Shown here piece by piece: positions 50,573 to 64,000 of a DNA stretch of 64,000 nucleotides. Origin of the DNA: Eutrigla gurnardus. Its lineage: Eukaryota; Chordata; Actinopteri; Perciformes; Triglidae. Where the stretch lies: assembly GCA_963514095.1 (NCBI GenBank), contig OY741285.1, forward strand, positions 3,530,375 through 3,594,374, written 5' to 3'. Within the stretch, counting starts at the first letter, position 1. The number at the start of each line of letters is the position of its first letter. A model generated the notes under the pieces. The model did no database searches and had not been told where the DNA came from. It worked only from the letters and a program-made list of their open reading frames with translations. A program made the position numbers and the translations under genes.

Positions 50573-50936
50573 GTAAGAAAGCACCCCCCCTTTTATCTGA
50601 ACTCACCCCCCCTCCATCCCCCGTTCCTCTACGTCGTGTTGTTGTCTCTCTTCCTCAACTCTTTCTTCTCCATCAAAGTGTCCCACAACTCCCCCCCAAC
50701 ACGTCTCCTGTGTTTGCGTCTTCATTATGTGACCCCCTCCCCCCTCCTCCCCCTCTTTTAAGTACAGATCATTCATATTTTATTTTGAAAACTTGAAATC
50801 AGCAGCGTCTTCATCGTGAGCTCCCAACGTCTAAAACCTGCTGCTGGCAAAACTTCTTCCCGTCATGTGCCTCTCTCCTCATCCCACTCTCAGCGCCGCT
50901 GAATGGATGAACACATGGAGCAAACCCTCCCTACCC

Positions 50937-50939
<3 letters not shown>

Positions 50940-50994
<55 letters not shown>

Positions 50995-51038
50995 TGTGTG
51001 TGTGTGTGTGTGTGTGCGTGTGTGTGCGTGTGTGTGTT
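50940..51038. repeat. Interrupted (TG)n array in the first intron after exon 50447
   Basis: TG units with scattered CTG and CG interruptions start about 370 bp after the donor at 50573. Confidence 0.95.
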
Positions 51039-51192
51039 CAGTGGGCAGCAGAACAGGGACAGATGTCGGCTCAGAACTGAATTAGACAATAGAACCAAAT
51101 GAGTACTTGGAGCGGCTGCATGCCTGTCATTCACACGGCTGTGTCTCTATTAATTGTGCCTCGTTTTTCTTTTTTTCTTTTTTTTTTGGGGT

Positions 51193-51336
51193 GTGTGTGT
51201 GTGTGTGTGTGTGTGTGTTCTGTCAGTTATCACTCTGTTTGTTTACTGTAAAAGTACTCAATTGACTCTGCTTCGGTCAATTGCCGTGTTGCGCTGCCAG
51301 CACATTTCACCGTGCCTCTGTCCGTGTGTGTGTGTG

Positions 51337-51379
<43 letters not shown>

Positions 51380-51744
51380 CCTGTTTTTTTTTTACTACTG
51401 GCAGCATGTGCAGTGGCAGGCGGTCCCCCTTTTCCTCTAGACAGTTTGTTATTGCGGCCGTATAAAATATGATAAGACTAGGGAGAGCTGCCATATAAAA
51501 TATTAGCGGGCTACAGTGAGCTAACCTGCCACGTCTGGGCTCCAAATAGCCGCCACACATCACCTTTACAGGGCAGTCCAGACCACCCGCCTGCTGGCAA
51601 CACACACACACACACACACACACATGCAGGCAAACTCATACACACAGAGCATGCACCAGCTGGGATCCACACACACACACACACACTCCATGCAGCAACA
51701 CAAACACCACGAGTCCTCAGGGAAGCAGTCTGTTGGTCTCTTGC

Positions 51745-51823
<79 letters not shown>
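51193..51823. repeat. TG, CA and TG arrays
   Basis: TG at about 51193-51217, imperfect TG at 51323-51377, CA at 51601-51626 and 51669-51686, and a long TG array at 51748-51823. Confidence 0.9.
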
Positions 51824-51824
<1 letters not shown>

Positions 51825-52724
51825 CTCATCTTTTTTGCTTTCATTGCATACGACACACATGGGAAGACCCCTCACACAACGCAAAGTTGCACCATTTTGC
51901 TTCCATTTTTTTTCTCTCTCTATACGATAAAAGAAAAAAGAAAAAGTGTTGTTTGAGAGAAAACAGCCGTTGGTCTGCCGGTTGTCCGGCTAGTATGAGT
52001 CCAGCGGTGGAGGGATGGGCTTTGAGATGTAAATTTCTCAAAGCTTCTCTTTGCACTGCGGATTTTTCCCCCCCGTGAAGCCCCAGGAGCAACGGCAGGA
52101 CTTTGCACGGCGCTGGCAGGCTTTAGCCTCCACGCTTCTTTGTCCGTTTTAATTAAGCGGCGAAACGTTTCTTCCTACTTGATCGAGTCAGTTTGTTTCT
52201 CCGTTTCCCCCCCGGTGCAGTCGGGGGCGTTTGGTTGCATCGTCGGCCAAAACAGTGAAATCCTAAAAAGCTCCACAAACACCGCATATGTCACGAAAAG
52301 CAGTCGTTTTTCTGAAAGGAGAGACGTGAGCTGAACTTGGGAGTGTGTTTGGTGTTTGTGCTCTCCGGTCTCAGATCTGTGGGGAGGGATGTTCACGCTG
52401 CTGCTCACACTCATCCAACATGCATGTGTCCTCCAGCAGCTTCTGGAAGTTTAGCACCGTGTTTTTTTATTTTTAATATCTGATATTTATGTAGAAAACG
52501 TAGTCCAGTACGGAGTGTGGTTGTACCGAATAGTTTGAAGCTTTGTTCATAACGTTTAAATTCTAAATCAGCATTTGAACGCAGCGTCAGCAGATTACTA
52601 TGAATATGATTATTATTATAGTGTGTGTAGAAATACAGTCAAGCTTCCTGTGAACATCACAGGTTCACAGTCATTTGTCAATAACTAACAGAAACATTGT
52701 TTCCAATATTTCACATTCATTCTC

Positions 52725-53464
<740 letters not shown>

Positions 53465-54464
53465 AGTGAATGATGTCACACACAACCCAGCCGACATCAA
53501 ACCAGCGACATAACAGTTTTTACACTTTACACCCCGTGACGTAGTTGCATTGATTTCATATTACAGGACTGAACACCTGATGGGTTTCAACTATGTATGC
53601 CCCCCCTTCACCCATCCATTTCAACACGCAACATGGTACACAGCTACCCCCCCCCCCCCCCCACACACACACACACACACACACTTACATCCTTTCATAT
53701 TGGATTTCCATTCTCTCTCTCTCTCTCTTCTTCCATCCTCCCTTTTGTCTGTCTTTCCGTTTTTTTCCCATTTTTTTTATCCAAGGCGTTGCCTTGAAAA
53801 GAAAAAATAGAAAAAAAAACGTCTTCTCAAGTCAATACCATGTGCTAAATCTGCTTGTGCAAGCTTCTCTGCTCTCCCCGGGGAGGGAGGAGGGGGAGGA
53901 GGGGAGGATCTTTACCAAGGCTCACCTAATAGTTAAACACTTCCTGTCTACCGGTTGTAATCCACGGAGGAATTGGGAGAAACCAACCCCCCCCCCCCCC
54001 CTCCTTCTCCCCTCGCTTCCCACTTCTCTTTATTCTCACGCCGTTCTGTGTTCCGTCTCTTTTGTGGAGCGCGTCTTGTTTGCCGGTGCAACACCATTTG
54101 TTTCTCGGTCTCATGTGGATATGATTTCTTTCATGGAATAATGGAGTGTGTGCTCCTTTTGTTGCAGCTTTGTCAGTAGACCCACAATTGATGCCGTTTA
54201 ACCGCGTTCCAACCCACAGCGCTCACGTGACGATATTTATCACACATTAACACCGACTCTCAGAGAACTGTTACCAGTCCTGCCTATTATGTCATCAAGT
54301 AACGCTGTCACAACAGTTTGAGCAGCAACAGACGGAGAGACCATGAAACGGGAATTAACGAATGAGAGCGGATGATGTGAAATATAAAATAATGAAATAT
54401 TAATAAGCTGTGTGTGCACATTTGTGTGAGGGAGTAAAGTAACAGGCAGGCAGCTACAGTCTGC

Positions 54465-54546
<82 letters not shown>
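54465..54546. repeat. (CTAT)n microsatellite, about 20 units
   Basis: Uninterrupted CTAT tetranucleotides. Confidence 0.95.
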
Positions 54547-55673
54547 GAAAAACTAGTTATTCAAATTATTTTTTTATTATTTATCTTAAATAACATGTAT
54601 TCTCTCAGACTTGTAGGAAAAAACAAAAACCAAGATCCACATTTAGTCAATTATTTTGTCTATTTGTATATTTAAACATAACATTTCAGAAAACTTCCTT
54701 GAAAAACATCCTTTTTTTTTCACCTGTGGTCTTGAAAATGTGATTTTACAAGCCAGAATTCTCTCCCTTACATTTCCTGTTTCATTCCTTCCATCTATAT
54801 TCCATTATTTTAAATTATACAGCCACAAATCACAAGTTTGCCTCAGAGGGTGAAACAAGAGCTCTGAACTTGGCTTTAAAATGTTGTGGAAATGTATGTT
54901 AATGAGTGCATCTTGATAAAGAAACTTAAACTTACATTTAAATACAAAAGAATAACTGTCTTATTGTTTAATCAACTGTGGAAGTTTCTTGGTGATATTC
55001 ATGAATTTTTGTCACGTCTGTATTCAGAAACAATCTGATAACAGAATAACTAAACCAGTAACAGTTTTCCTTCAGTAGATTATACAATGATGCAGATGGT
55101 GTTTATTACACACGCTCAGACCAATAATCCCACAGCAGATTACGCTCCGTGGTTTGTTGTGGCACGTTTTAACTTTGCCGGTGCCGGAAGGGTTTTTTTC
55201 TCTGCGGTCGGGTTGTTTCTTCGCTGCCGTCGATGTGAACGGATGAAGTGATGGAGTCGTTACTGCGGGAGGAAGCTCGGAGCTTTCAGTCTGAGCCGCT
55301 CTCTTCAAAAAGGCTCAGTGCCTAATATCATCAACATCCTGTGCTGCAGCGCTTTTAGATGAGGCTACTCACCTGTACACCAGCTCCACACACACACACA
55401 CACACACACAGACACACACACACGGAGGTGGCTGTACGTTTGTTGTCTGCACTTTGTAATCCGTTTGAACCGGCGACTGCCTCGCTGATCCTTTTCAAGA
55501 CAGGAACGGAGCTAATGAGTTCAGCAACAGCCGTGGGATTAAACGGGAAGAGAGATGCAGCAACGGAGAGATTAAGAAAGGAATGACACGGAGACGGCAA
55601 CAACAACACAACGCCAGGCTACTTCACAGGCAGGGCAGATGTCAGGCAAAGCAGCGGCGCCATGAGAAGAAGA

Positions 55674-57749
55674 ACTTGGCTCTAGGTCCCAGTATAACCA
55701 GTCTACTTGGCTCTATATCCCAGTATAACCAGTCTACTTGGCTCTATATCCCAGTATAACTAGTCTACTTGGCTCTATATCCCAGTATAACCAGTCTACT
55801 TGGCTCTATGTCCCAGTATAACCAGTCTACTTGGCTCTATATCCCAGTATAACCAGTCTACTTGGCTCTATATCCCAGTATAACCAGTCTAATTGGCTCT
55901 ATGTCCCAGTATAACCAGTCTACTTGGCTCTATATCCCAGTATAACCAGTCTACTTGGCTCTATATCCCAGTATAACCAGTCTACTTGGCTCTATATCCC
56001 AGTATAACCAGTCTACTTGACTCTAGGTCCCAGTATAACCAGTCTACTTGGCTCTATATCCCAGTATAACCAGTCTACTTGGCTCTATATCCCAGTATAA
56101 CCAGTCTACTTGGCTCTATATCCCAGTATAACCAGTCTACTTGACTCTAGGTCCCAGTATAACCAGTCTACTTGGCTCTATATCCCAGTATAACCAGTCT
56201 ACTTGGCTCTATATCCCAGTATAACCAGTCTAATTGGCTCTATATCTCATTATAACCAGTCTACTTGGCTCTATATCCTAGTATAATGAGTCTACTTGGC
56301 TCTATATCCCAGTATAACTAGTCTACTTGGCTCTATATCCCAGTATAACTAGTCTACTTGGCTCTATATCCCAGTATAGCCAGTCTACTTGGCTATTTAT
56401 CCGAGTATAACCAGTCTATTTGGCTCTATATCCCAGTATATCCAGTCTACTTGGCTCTATATCCCAGTATAACCAGTCTACTTGGCTCTATATCCCAGTA
56501 TAACCAGTCTACTTGGCTCTATATCTCATTATAACCAGTCTACTTGGCTCTATATCCTAGTATAATGAGTCTACTTGGCTCTATATCCCAGTATAACTAG
56601 TCTACTTAGCTCTATATCCCTGTATAGCCAGTCTACTTGGCTATTTATCCGAGTATAACCAGTCTACTTGGGTCTAGGTCCCACTATAACCAGTCTACTT
56701 GGCTCTATATCCCAGTATAACTAGTCTACTTGGCCCAAGTCCCAGTATAACCAGTCTACTTGGTTCTATACCCCAGTACAACTAGTCTACTTGGCTCTAT
56801 ATCCCAGTATAACCAGTCTACTTGGCTCTAGGTCCCAGTATAACCAGTCTACTTGGTTTCTTTACCCCAGTACAACTAGTCTACTTGGCTCTAGGTCCCA
56901 GTATAACCAGTCTACTTGGCTCTAGGTCCCAGTATAACTAGTCTACTTGGCCCAAGTCCCAGTATAACCAGTCTACTTGGCTCTATATCCCAGTATAACC
57001 AGTCTACTTGGCTCTAGGTCCCAGTATAACTAGTCTACTTGGCTCTAGGTCCCAGTATAACCAGTCTACTTGGCTCTAGGTCCCAGTATAACCAGTCTAC
57101 TTGGCTCTAGGTCCCAGTATAACCAGTCTACTTGGTTCTATATCCCAGTATAACCAGTCTACTTGGCTCTAGGTCCCAGTATAACCAGTCTACTTGGCTC
57201 TAGGTCCCAGTATAACTAGTCTACTTGGCCCAAGTCCCAGTATAACCAGTCTACTTGGCTCTATATCCCAGTATAACCAGTCTACTTGGCTCTAGGTCCC
57301 AGTATAACTAGTCTACTTGGCTCTAGGTCCCAGTATAACCAGTCTACTTGGCTCTAGGTCCCAGTATAACCAGTCTACTTGGCTCTAGGTCCCAGTATAA
57401 CCAGTCTACTTGGTTCTATATCCCAGTATAACCAGTCTACTTGGCTCTAGGTCCCAGTATAACCAGTCTACTTGGCTCTAGGTCCCAGTATAACTAGTCT
57501 ACTTGGCCCAAGTCCCAGTATAACCAGTCTACTTGGCTCTATATCCCAGTATAACCAGTCTACTTGGCTCTAGGTCCCAGTATAACTAGTCTACTTGGCT
57601 CTAGGTCCCAGTATAACCAGTCTACTTGGCTCTAGGTCCCAGTATAACCAGTCTACTTGGCTCTAGGTCCCAGTATAACCAGTCTACTTGGTTCTATATC
57701 CCAGTATAACCAGTCTACTTGGCTCTAGGTCCCAGTACAACCAGTCTAC
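55674..57749. repeat. 2.1 kb minisatellite of 31-bp units, about 67 copies
   Basis: The unit can be read as CTCTATATCCCAGTATAACC followed by AGTCTACTTGG, 31 bp. Variants differ at a few fixed sites: ATAT or AGGT before CCC, CCAG or CTAG in the middle, and a 30-bp form with CCCAAG. ATAT forms dominate the left half and AGGT forms the right half. Nine-unit blocks repeat as higher-order units at 56948, 57226 and 57504. Because 31 is not a multiple of three and no long frame spans it, it is not coding. Confidence 0.97.
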
Positions 57750-57904
57750 AGGAACAGACTTTTTCCACCATCTTTTCCAAACCTTCACCGAGTGATTTAG
57801 CAGCAGAAACAGAACCATGAAAACCAGCTGATCACACTCTGAGGATATAGAAGGAAAACACATGAATTATTGAATCCCTGAATGTTTTGCAGATATTTTG
57901 CAGA

Positions 57905-57953
<49 letters not shown>
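57905..57953. repeat. (TGTC)n microsatellite
   Basis: About 12 tetranucleotide units 156 bp beyond the end of the 31-bp minisatellite. Confidence 0.95.
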
Positions 57954-60181
57954 CCTCGTCCTCCATCCTCTCCCTCGCTCCACCACATCTTCCCTAAGCC
58001 TTGATAAGCCCGTCTGCTCCGAGGCCAAGTTCACACTGAGCATGTTTTACATCTCTCAAAGTTAGAGCTGAATTGCCAATGTCATTTTTTTCACCTGTCT
58101 CAAACAACAGCTCACATCCACAGACAGTGTGTTCTGCCTCTCATTAGCGTTCCTCACCCACGTCCCATTTTATACAACAAGAACAATGTAATTGGACGGA
58201 GCAGAGGCCTTTCTTTCCCTCTTCTCGCTTCATCCCTCCTTCCCGCCGCACTTTCATTCTTCCTTTTCTTGTCCTTTTGTCTCTTCCTCCTTTCTTCTTC
58301 TTCTTCCGTCTTTACTCCCACACTGTTGGACGAGGAAATATACATTTGACCTTGAAGTCGTTCCCTTATAAACTGTAGACGACTAATGATATGGCAGTTA
58401 GGATTACAGGGCTCAGTCCGCCATGAATTCTAATACGCTGCGAGTCAGGGACAGTGCAGAAAAGTTTCCTCGCGCTCCGTCTTACTTTCTGTTCGGCTTG
58501 ATTTATTGGCATCATCGTTATTTAAAAAAAAAAAAAAAAAAACACACGCTGCCAAAGCTGTAAACAACTCAAAGGTAGCAGTAATCAACAATAAGAGGGG
58601 AGAAAAAGGCACTTCCTCTCTTTCTCCCTGTGTCTCTGTCTCTCAGCTGAGAGTTACAGTGACAGTCCCGGTGAAATGATGGGCTGCCACTGATGTATTT
58701 GTGTCTCATAAAGTCGCCCATCATTCAGCCGATATTTATGTCGCTCCTGGTTGGGGCGTGGACGTCTGACACGGAGAAGAGCATCACACCGCCGGGGCCT
58801 CTGACCCATCACGTCCACCCACGTGTCCTATCCCACTCTGTAGCTTCACAACGTATGAAGACATTTTAAATGACTAGATACATGTTGAGGGGTGAGGAAA
58901 TACAAAAAGCCATTCTCGTCCAGCATTCCCACGAAAAGCAACATGAGTTTACTCTCCGTGTAAACCAATAAAAATACATTTTTTTTGATTGGATTGGAGT
59001 TTTGCGTTCCCATCGAACACAAAGCAAATTTTCACCTTGTGTCACTCGCACATGACACGCTTGAGAGGAGGGGGCGGGGCTTCCCTCCATGTAGACACCA
59101 ACCAGGTTTCAACCATCATTGCCGAAATAATCCCCAATTGATGCTTCGTACGTTCTGTTTGAGTTCATAACCCAGGGGTGCTCGGTGAATTTCACCAAGC
59201 TGTATTCACTGTATCTAGCAAGTCACACATCGGCTGGTTTACTAAAGCTAGATGAACCCAAAATAAACGATTAAGCTGTGATTTAATTGCGATAAACCGT
59301 TAAAAAGGATGCTGAAATGACTAGATCATGATGGTAATTTGTCTGAAGTCATGCTTTATTAGGTTTGTCCACAAGTGACAAGCAAATTACTTTTAAAATG
59401 TTCGTTTTCTGAATGGAGTTTGGCTCGATCGGCGCTAGGCTATACTAACACTGTAGTCAACACTAGATCATCAGTTTGTGCGTGGGTCTTTTTAGTTTTT
59501 ACAGAACCTTTTTCTTGTTCCTAACATGAATGCCTTTGTTTACTGGTCTTATCCTTATGTATGACAGATGATCCCAGAACAGTTTTGCCTTCCAACCTGG
59601 TCAGACAGTCTTGTCCTCCCATGCCAGCCGAACGAATCCTCGCGGTGTAGTTGTGCGTTGCTTCCGGGATCCTTGTTTGCCGTGTTCTTACCGCTGAGCA
59701 GCTGCCACGAAACGTTGCTAGAAAAGAGCGTAATCCTTTGTTGACTTTAGTAAAGGTTAGAAAAACTGAGCGGGGAAGAGAGCCGCAGTGACAGAGAGGA
59801 AGAAAACCAGAGATGAAAAACAAGAAAGGAAAAACAGTGGAAACAAGAGTGAAAACAACAGGATGGAGAGGTGGCGCTCGGCGAGGAAGATGAGGGGGGA
59901 GTTTGAAGCGCCCCCAGATTTCAGGTATCGTGTTGCTAAAGGTCTCCGAGAAGCTGGACGGCAGTACAGTTAAAGGTTAGCCAGACAAGGCAGCTTGTTA
60001 GTGGAGCAGTGATGTGACGGCGTACAGTAGAGAGAGGTCGCGGGGTCACGGGTTGCGACCTGGAGGCGTCTGGGGAGGACCCCGCTGTCATTTGTTTAAG
60101 GTTACACACTTCGGCAACAGTGCTGATGGGAAGGCGGTGGGTAATTACCCCCAGTGTTTACCCCTGGACTCACTCAGCTCT

Positions 60182-60183
<2 letters not shown>

Positions 60184-60262
<79 letters not shown>
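60184..60262. repeat. (GT)n microsatellite, about 39 units
   Basis: Uninterrupted GT dinucleotides. Confidence 0.95.
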
Positions 60263-60263
<1 letters not shown>

Positions 60264-60420
60264 CTGACAGAGACCAACAGCGTTTTCTGAGGACATCCAT
60301 GTATACGGCAGTGTTCATTTTGGCTTCTGGTTTTAATTAAGTCTTTTCATGAAAATGTTAATTAGTTTGTCACATTTTAGTCATATGATTATTGTTAGTT
60401 TAATGTTCAGACTCTACTTC

Positions 60421-60771
60421 AACACACACACACACACACACACACACATGTTTACACGCATGATAGATGTTTACACACACGTACCCACCTAATCAAGCGT
60501 GTCCCTGTTCCTACTCCTCTCCTCTTAATTAGCATTAATTGTGGTCATTAACATGAGAACAAGGTGTAAATTGAATCACGAGAGGAAGACAAATATTGAT
60601 GTTAATTAACAGAGTTTTTTTTATTATTTTTTTTATTTTTTTTAGGAGACCCCCAAATGCCTCCAATAGGTTCCCATTAACCCTCATTTGCATAGATTAT
60701 TCACAGTGACAATTAAGAATTAAGATGATTGCTAACCCGGCCTCATCGCTAGCTGCTGCTGCTGCTGCCCT

Positions 60772-60808
<37 letters not shown>

Positions 60809-60894
60809 TGTAACATGAAACCATGCAAGCTGTCAGAATAGTGTAATAGAGACAGGTTGCTCTTTGAGCCAAAACACTGAGAGTGTGTTACCGA

Positions 60895-60934
<40 letters not shown>
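60421..60934. repeat. CA, GT and CA arrays
   Basis: CA at about 60422-60448, GT at 60775-60808 and CA at 60896-60934; the last two are complementary and 87 bp apart. A (GCT)n run precedes the GT array. Confidence 0.9.
60520..60735. other. CNE-like AT-rich unique sequence
   Basis: TTAATTAGCATTAATTG, GATGTTAATTAACAG and CATTTGCATAGATTATTC provide many homeodomain-type cores in a short stretch, interrupted by a T-rich tract at about 60617-60644. Confidence 0.2.
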
Positions 60935-60937
<3 letters not shown>

Positions 60938-62094
60938 ACAAGTGAGTAGAGCGAGGGATGAAAAAGAGAGAGAGAGTGTGTGTTCATGTGTGTGAAATCT
61001 GATAAGCCCATTGGTGATTGCCAGGCAGAGTTTTTGGGGAGGCAAATGTGCAAGTCAGCACTCATGAAAAGGACATCAAATCCCTGACTCTGGCAACCTT
61101 GCAAAGGCCCCTCCTCTCTGATCTGGCAACCCCATGAAGCTCACCTATTGCTTTGAAGGCTCAGGCATATTTAAAAGATCAAATACTGGAGGAGTTTGCA
61201 AAAACACATAACAGGGTATCAAGTAGGAAAACAGACATTTATGTCAATATTTTTCATTCAATATTTGATTTGAATATAAAACAACTAAACATTGGACTCA
61301 AATTTGTATCAGATGCATACACAACATGAAAGGACGGGATCACAGTAATTCAAATGCATCTACTGGGGAGCATGAATGTCTATTCCAAATTTCACCGTCA
61401 TCCATCCAATGCTTGTTGAGATATTTATATTAGATCAGAAGATGCAAATCTTACTGTCATATTAAAGGAAGTGTTGTTAGAGTTCAAATTAGAGTCCAAC
61501 CTCTGAGGACAACGAGTGTCACGGCGGGACATCAGATCGTTGTTTAGCTAGTTCAGCTCAGAGTCGTCATGCCTTCCCTTACGTTCTCGTGAAAAGAAGA
61601 GTCAGAATTCGGAGAGGGATGCAGGTAAAAGCAAAGAGTTCGCTGGAGAATGACAACCTAATATTCCAGAAGTTGTCAGCGTGCCAGAGGGCTGATTAGT
61701 GATTGTGGAGCTGGCTGAACTCCAAAAGCAGTGTGTGAATATTCTCTGGTGAGGCTCTGACAGACTGTTGGATGGAGCTTCCCCAGAGGGCCGTGCACTG
61801 TATGAAATAACATGCTGTTATACAGCAGTACAGCGTAAACACATGCAGTTCACATACCGTCGCGTTGGGGACACTAAATCATACCGCCAACGAGACTCCA
61901 ACTCCCTCCAACTTTGACATTCGGTCACAGCGAGGAGTTAGAGGTCATCAACGCCAGCCGAGTCTCCAGGAAAACAATTGGCGTCGTTTGTTTCCATAAA
62001 CCAAAGGATGTACTTAATGTCAACTTTGTTAACTTAAACTATGTTTCATATCTGCTGTGTATCACGCTTGCATAATGCATAAAAGCGTTACCAT

Positions 62095-62460
62095 AACAAC
62101 GGAACCACAACAACGGAGCATAACAATGAAACATTACAACGTTACAATGTACTGTAACGCAACAACGTAACGCAACAACGTAACGCAACAACGTAACGCA
62201 ACAACGTAACGCGACACAATGCAACAATTTAGTGCAATAACATAACCATGTAGTGCAACAATGTAGTGCAACAATGTAGTGCAACAACGTAACAATGTAG
62301 TGCAACAACGTAACGATGTAGTTTTCAACAACGTAACAATGTAGTGCAACAACGTAACAATGTAAAACAACATGTGGGTGCAGCAATGTAATGCAACAAC
62401 GTAAGACAACAATTTAACGCAACAAAGCAACGCAACAAAATAACGCAACAAAGTAACAAC
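62095..62460. repeat. Degenerate tandem repeat of about 13-bp units
   Basis: ACGCAACAACGTA repeats exactly at 13-bp spacing around 62157-62215. Diverged forms (GTAGTGCAACAAT, AACAATGTAGTGC) extend to both sides. Minus-strand frames rich in Val, Ala, Leu, His and Cys are translations of the repeat. Confidence 0.85.
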
Positions 62461-62864
62461 TGTCAATACGACCCTTAGCAGACTTTCTTAAGTGGTGTTA
62501 TATAATATTAACACTTGATTTTGATTTGATATTAAATGATGCTGAACAACAGTTTTGTCATTGTTCAGTTTTTGGTTTCATGAGGGACACGTGGTCAATG
62601 TTCAGACTGACAGATGGCTCTATGCATGTCACGAGTGTATGTTTATGTTGCCATCATGTGCAGAAGTGATGCGAGTGGGGAACGTCATAGTTTGAAGCTG
62701 GAGTGGAGAACCGAGCTGCGTTATTAGAACGTGTTGGTGTAGAAGGGTGATAACCAAGTCCTCCCGCGTGTCCGTGTGTACATACCATCCACAGTAAAGC
62801 CTTTTGTATCGTTCAAAAACAGTGCGATTACGGCCCCTCGGGTGAAAAGTTCACTAATGCACAG

Positions 62865-62895
<31 letters not shown>

Positions 62896-62939
62896 GACAT
62901 GCAGCGTGATGCTGTCCTCCAGCAGCGAGCGAGGCCACT

Positions 62940-63110
62940 CAGAGCCATTTTCATTAATTCCACGCCATTAATGAGCGAGAAAACGAAATGGAGAGGGAAA
63001 ATATGGCTATCAATCGCTGGTGTTGTTGGCAGGTGTATAATGAAGTATCAGAGTCCAATTGAATTGGCTCTAATTACACCAGCCTCCAGATATTGCTTCA
63101 TCTGTACCAG
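62940..63110. other. CNE-like unique sequence
   Basis: CATTAATTCCACGCCATTAA and AATTGAATTGGCTCTAATTA supply clustered ATTA cores in a repeat-free stretch. Confidence 0.2.
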
Positions 63111-64000
63111 TCCTATCAATGTGGGAGAGAGTGTGTGTGCAGGCAGTGCACGTATGCTTGTTTGGATTCAAGCACACATATATATAGATGCACTGACTCA
63201 CACACACACACACACAGACGCACTCTGTCATGCTTTGCTAACTGGTGGGTGGTCCGTGCCCTGCGTCTCCCCACACTTAATTAGTGGAGCAGCACTTAAG
63301 AGGAAATGAGATTATATTAATTGAATTAATCTGATAATATTAGGCCACCGCTTCACTGGTGATCTATCGCTGAAACGGCAATCAGATCAGACCACAGCAC
63401 ACCACAGGGATAGATGGGGTGTGTGTGTGTGTGTGTGTTTTTTTTTGCAATGCACACACACCGCATTATGTTTAATCACTACATTTTCTTTAAATGTGAA
63501 TGGATGAGCCAGCGCAGTCGTTACGTCGCTGCTCACTTTATTTGACGCAGATTTTCACGGATGACTTCCAGATTGATGGACAGATGGAGAGATGTGCATT
63601 ACCTGGCATCTTTCATCTCAAAATGTGTTTAGCGGCAGAAAAAAGAGGGGGGGGAGAGAAATCACCAGTTTCCTGCAGGACGTCTACTTTCCCTCCCCCC
63701 CTCCTCCCGGCTAAGTCTTCCCCTCCCTGCAGAGTCGTTCCTATACTGTGGCGATGTAAAGAGCAGGAGCATCTGTGATGATGTAAAGGTTTAATTCGCT
63801 CACTACGGGGTATGTACAGATAAATAGATCGACCCTCGTAAAGGGGCGGAGGTAAAGCAAGCCATTTTAAAGTTTAAAGGCGGAAGACTGTCTTCCTGTT
63901 GGGGCTTTAATACACGATGTTGTTGATGATTTGCCCAAAGTGTTGTGGTTGAAGGTGTTTTAATAAAAACGGGAAGAGTCTCTTGGAGCAAAAGCATATG

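Larger units (their letters stand above)
57954..64000. other. Non-coding to the window end
   Basis: GT/CA arrays, the 13-bp repeat at 62.1-62.5 kb, CNE-like stretches and unique DNA. Short frames such as the one at 59788-59973 lack consensus splice support or recognisable motifs. Confidence 0.5.

Noticed and set aside
53593..54141. 182-codon plus frame
   Set aside because: Crosses CA, CT and C homopolymer tracts and T-rich runs, with no splice support.
55674..57749. CRISPR array
   Set aside because: Units are contiguous 31-bp repeats with no unique spacers, in a vertebrate genome.
59788..59973. Charged 61-codon plus frame with a possible donor near 59923
   Set aside because: The donor (GTATCG) is poor, there is no acceptor or motif, and the frame is near chance length.
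62039..62466. Val/Leu/His/Cys-rich minus-strand frames
   Set aside because: They are translations of the degenerate 13-bp tandem repeat.

Overview
This window reads as nuclear DNA of a teleost fish, or at least a vertebrate. There are no long open reading frames, operons or bacterial signals. Dinucleotide microsatellites (CA/TG, CT/GA) recur every 1-3 kb, several tRNA-like and retrotransposon remnants are present, and the few coding-like pieces are short and bounded by GT/AG splice signals. Most of the window is best read as intron and intergenic DNA of one or a few large plus-strand genes; nearly all open frames in it are repeat translations or chance.

Three exons can be supported. (1) 8288-8409 is an internal coding-like exon (122 nt, good acceptor and donor) whose protein I do not recognise. 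(2) 19534-19551 is a first coding exon of only six codons (MMMYFW) ending at a GTGAGT donor, below an ATG-free, purine-rich, CpG-containing leader of more than 1 kb. (3) 50447-50572 is a second first-coding-exon candidate (42 codons, GTAAGA donor) below an ATG-free leader of about 0.5 kb. Exons 2 and 3 both end in phase 0, so they could be alternative starts spliced to one shared downstream exon outside the window. The last 30 residues of exon 3 resemble, at a few positions, an RBFOX1-type alternative N-terminus. This is only a hypothesis.

Layout: 1-8 kb holds scattered repeats and a long TG array; 8.3 kb the internal exon; 9.3-10.4 kb an LTR-retrotransposon remnant with a gag-like piece, a perfect hairpin and a degenerate minisatellite; 10.4-17 kb mostly featureless; 17.3-18.0 kb a dense cluster of complementary microsatellites; 18.0-19.55 kb the first promoter and leader; 20-50 kb intron-like DNA with copies of two dispersed repeat families, SINE and LINE scraps and AT-rich CNE-like stretches; 49.8-50.6 kb the second promoter; 52.7-53.5 kb long CA/GT/GA arrays; 55.67-57.75 kb a 2.1 kb minisatellite of 31-bp units with a higher-order structure of nine-unit blocks; 62.1-62.5 kb a degenerate 13-bp tandem repeat.

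No rRNA, intact tRNA, CRISPR array or complete mobile element was seen. Exon calls rest on splice sites, ATG-free leaders and codon bias only. Identities, transcription start sites and CNE status need homology or RNA evidence.
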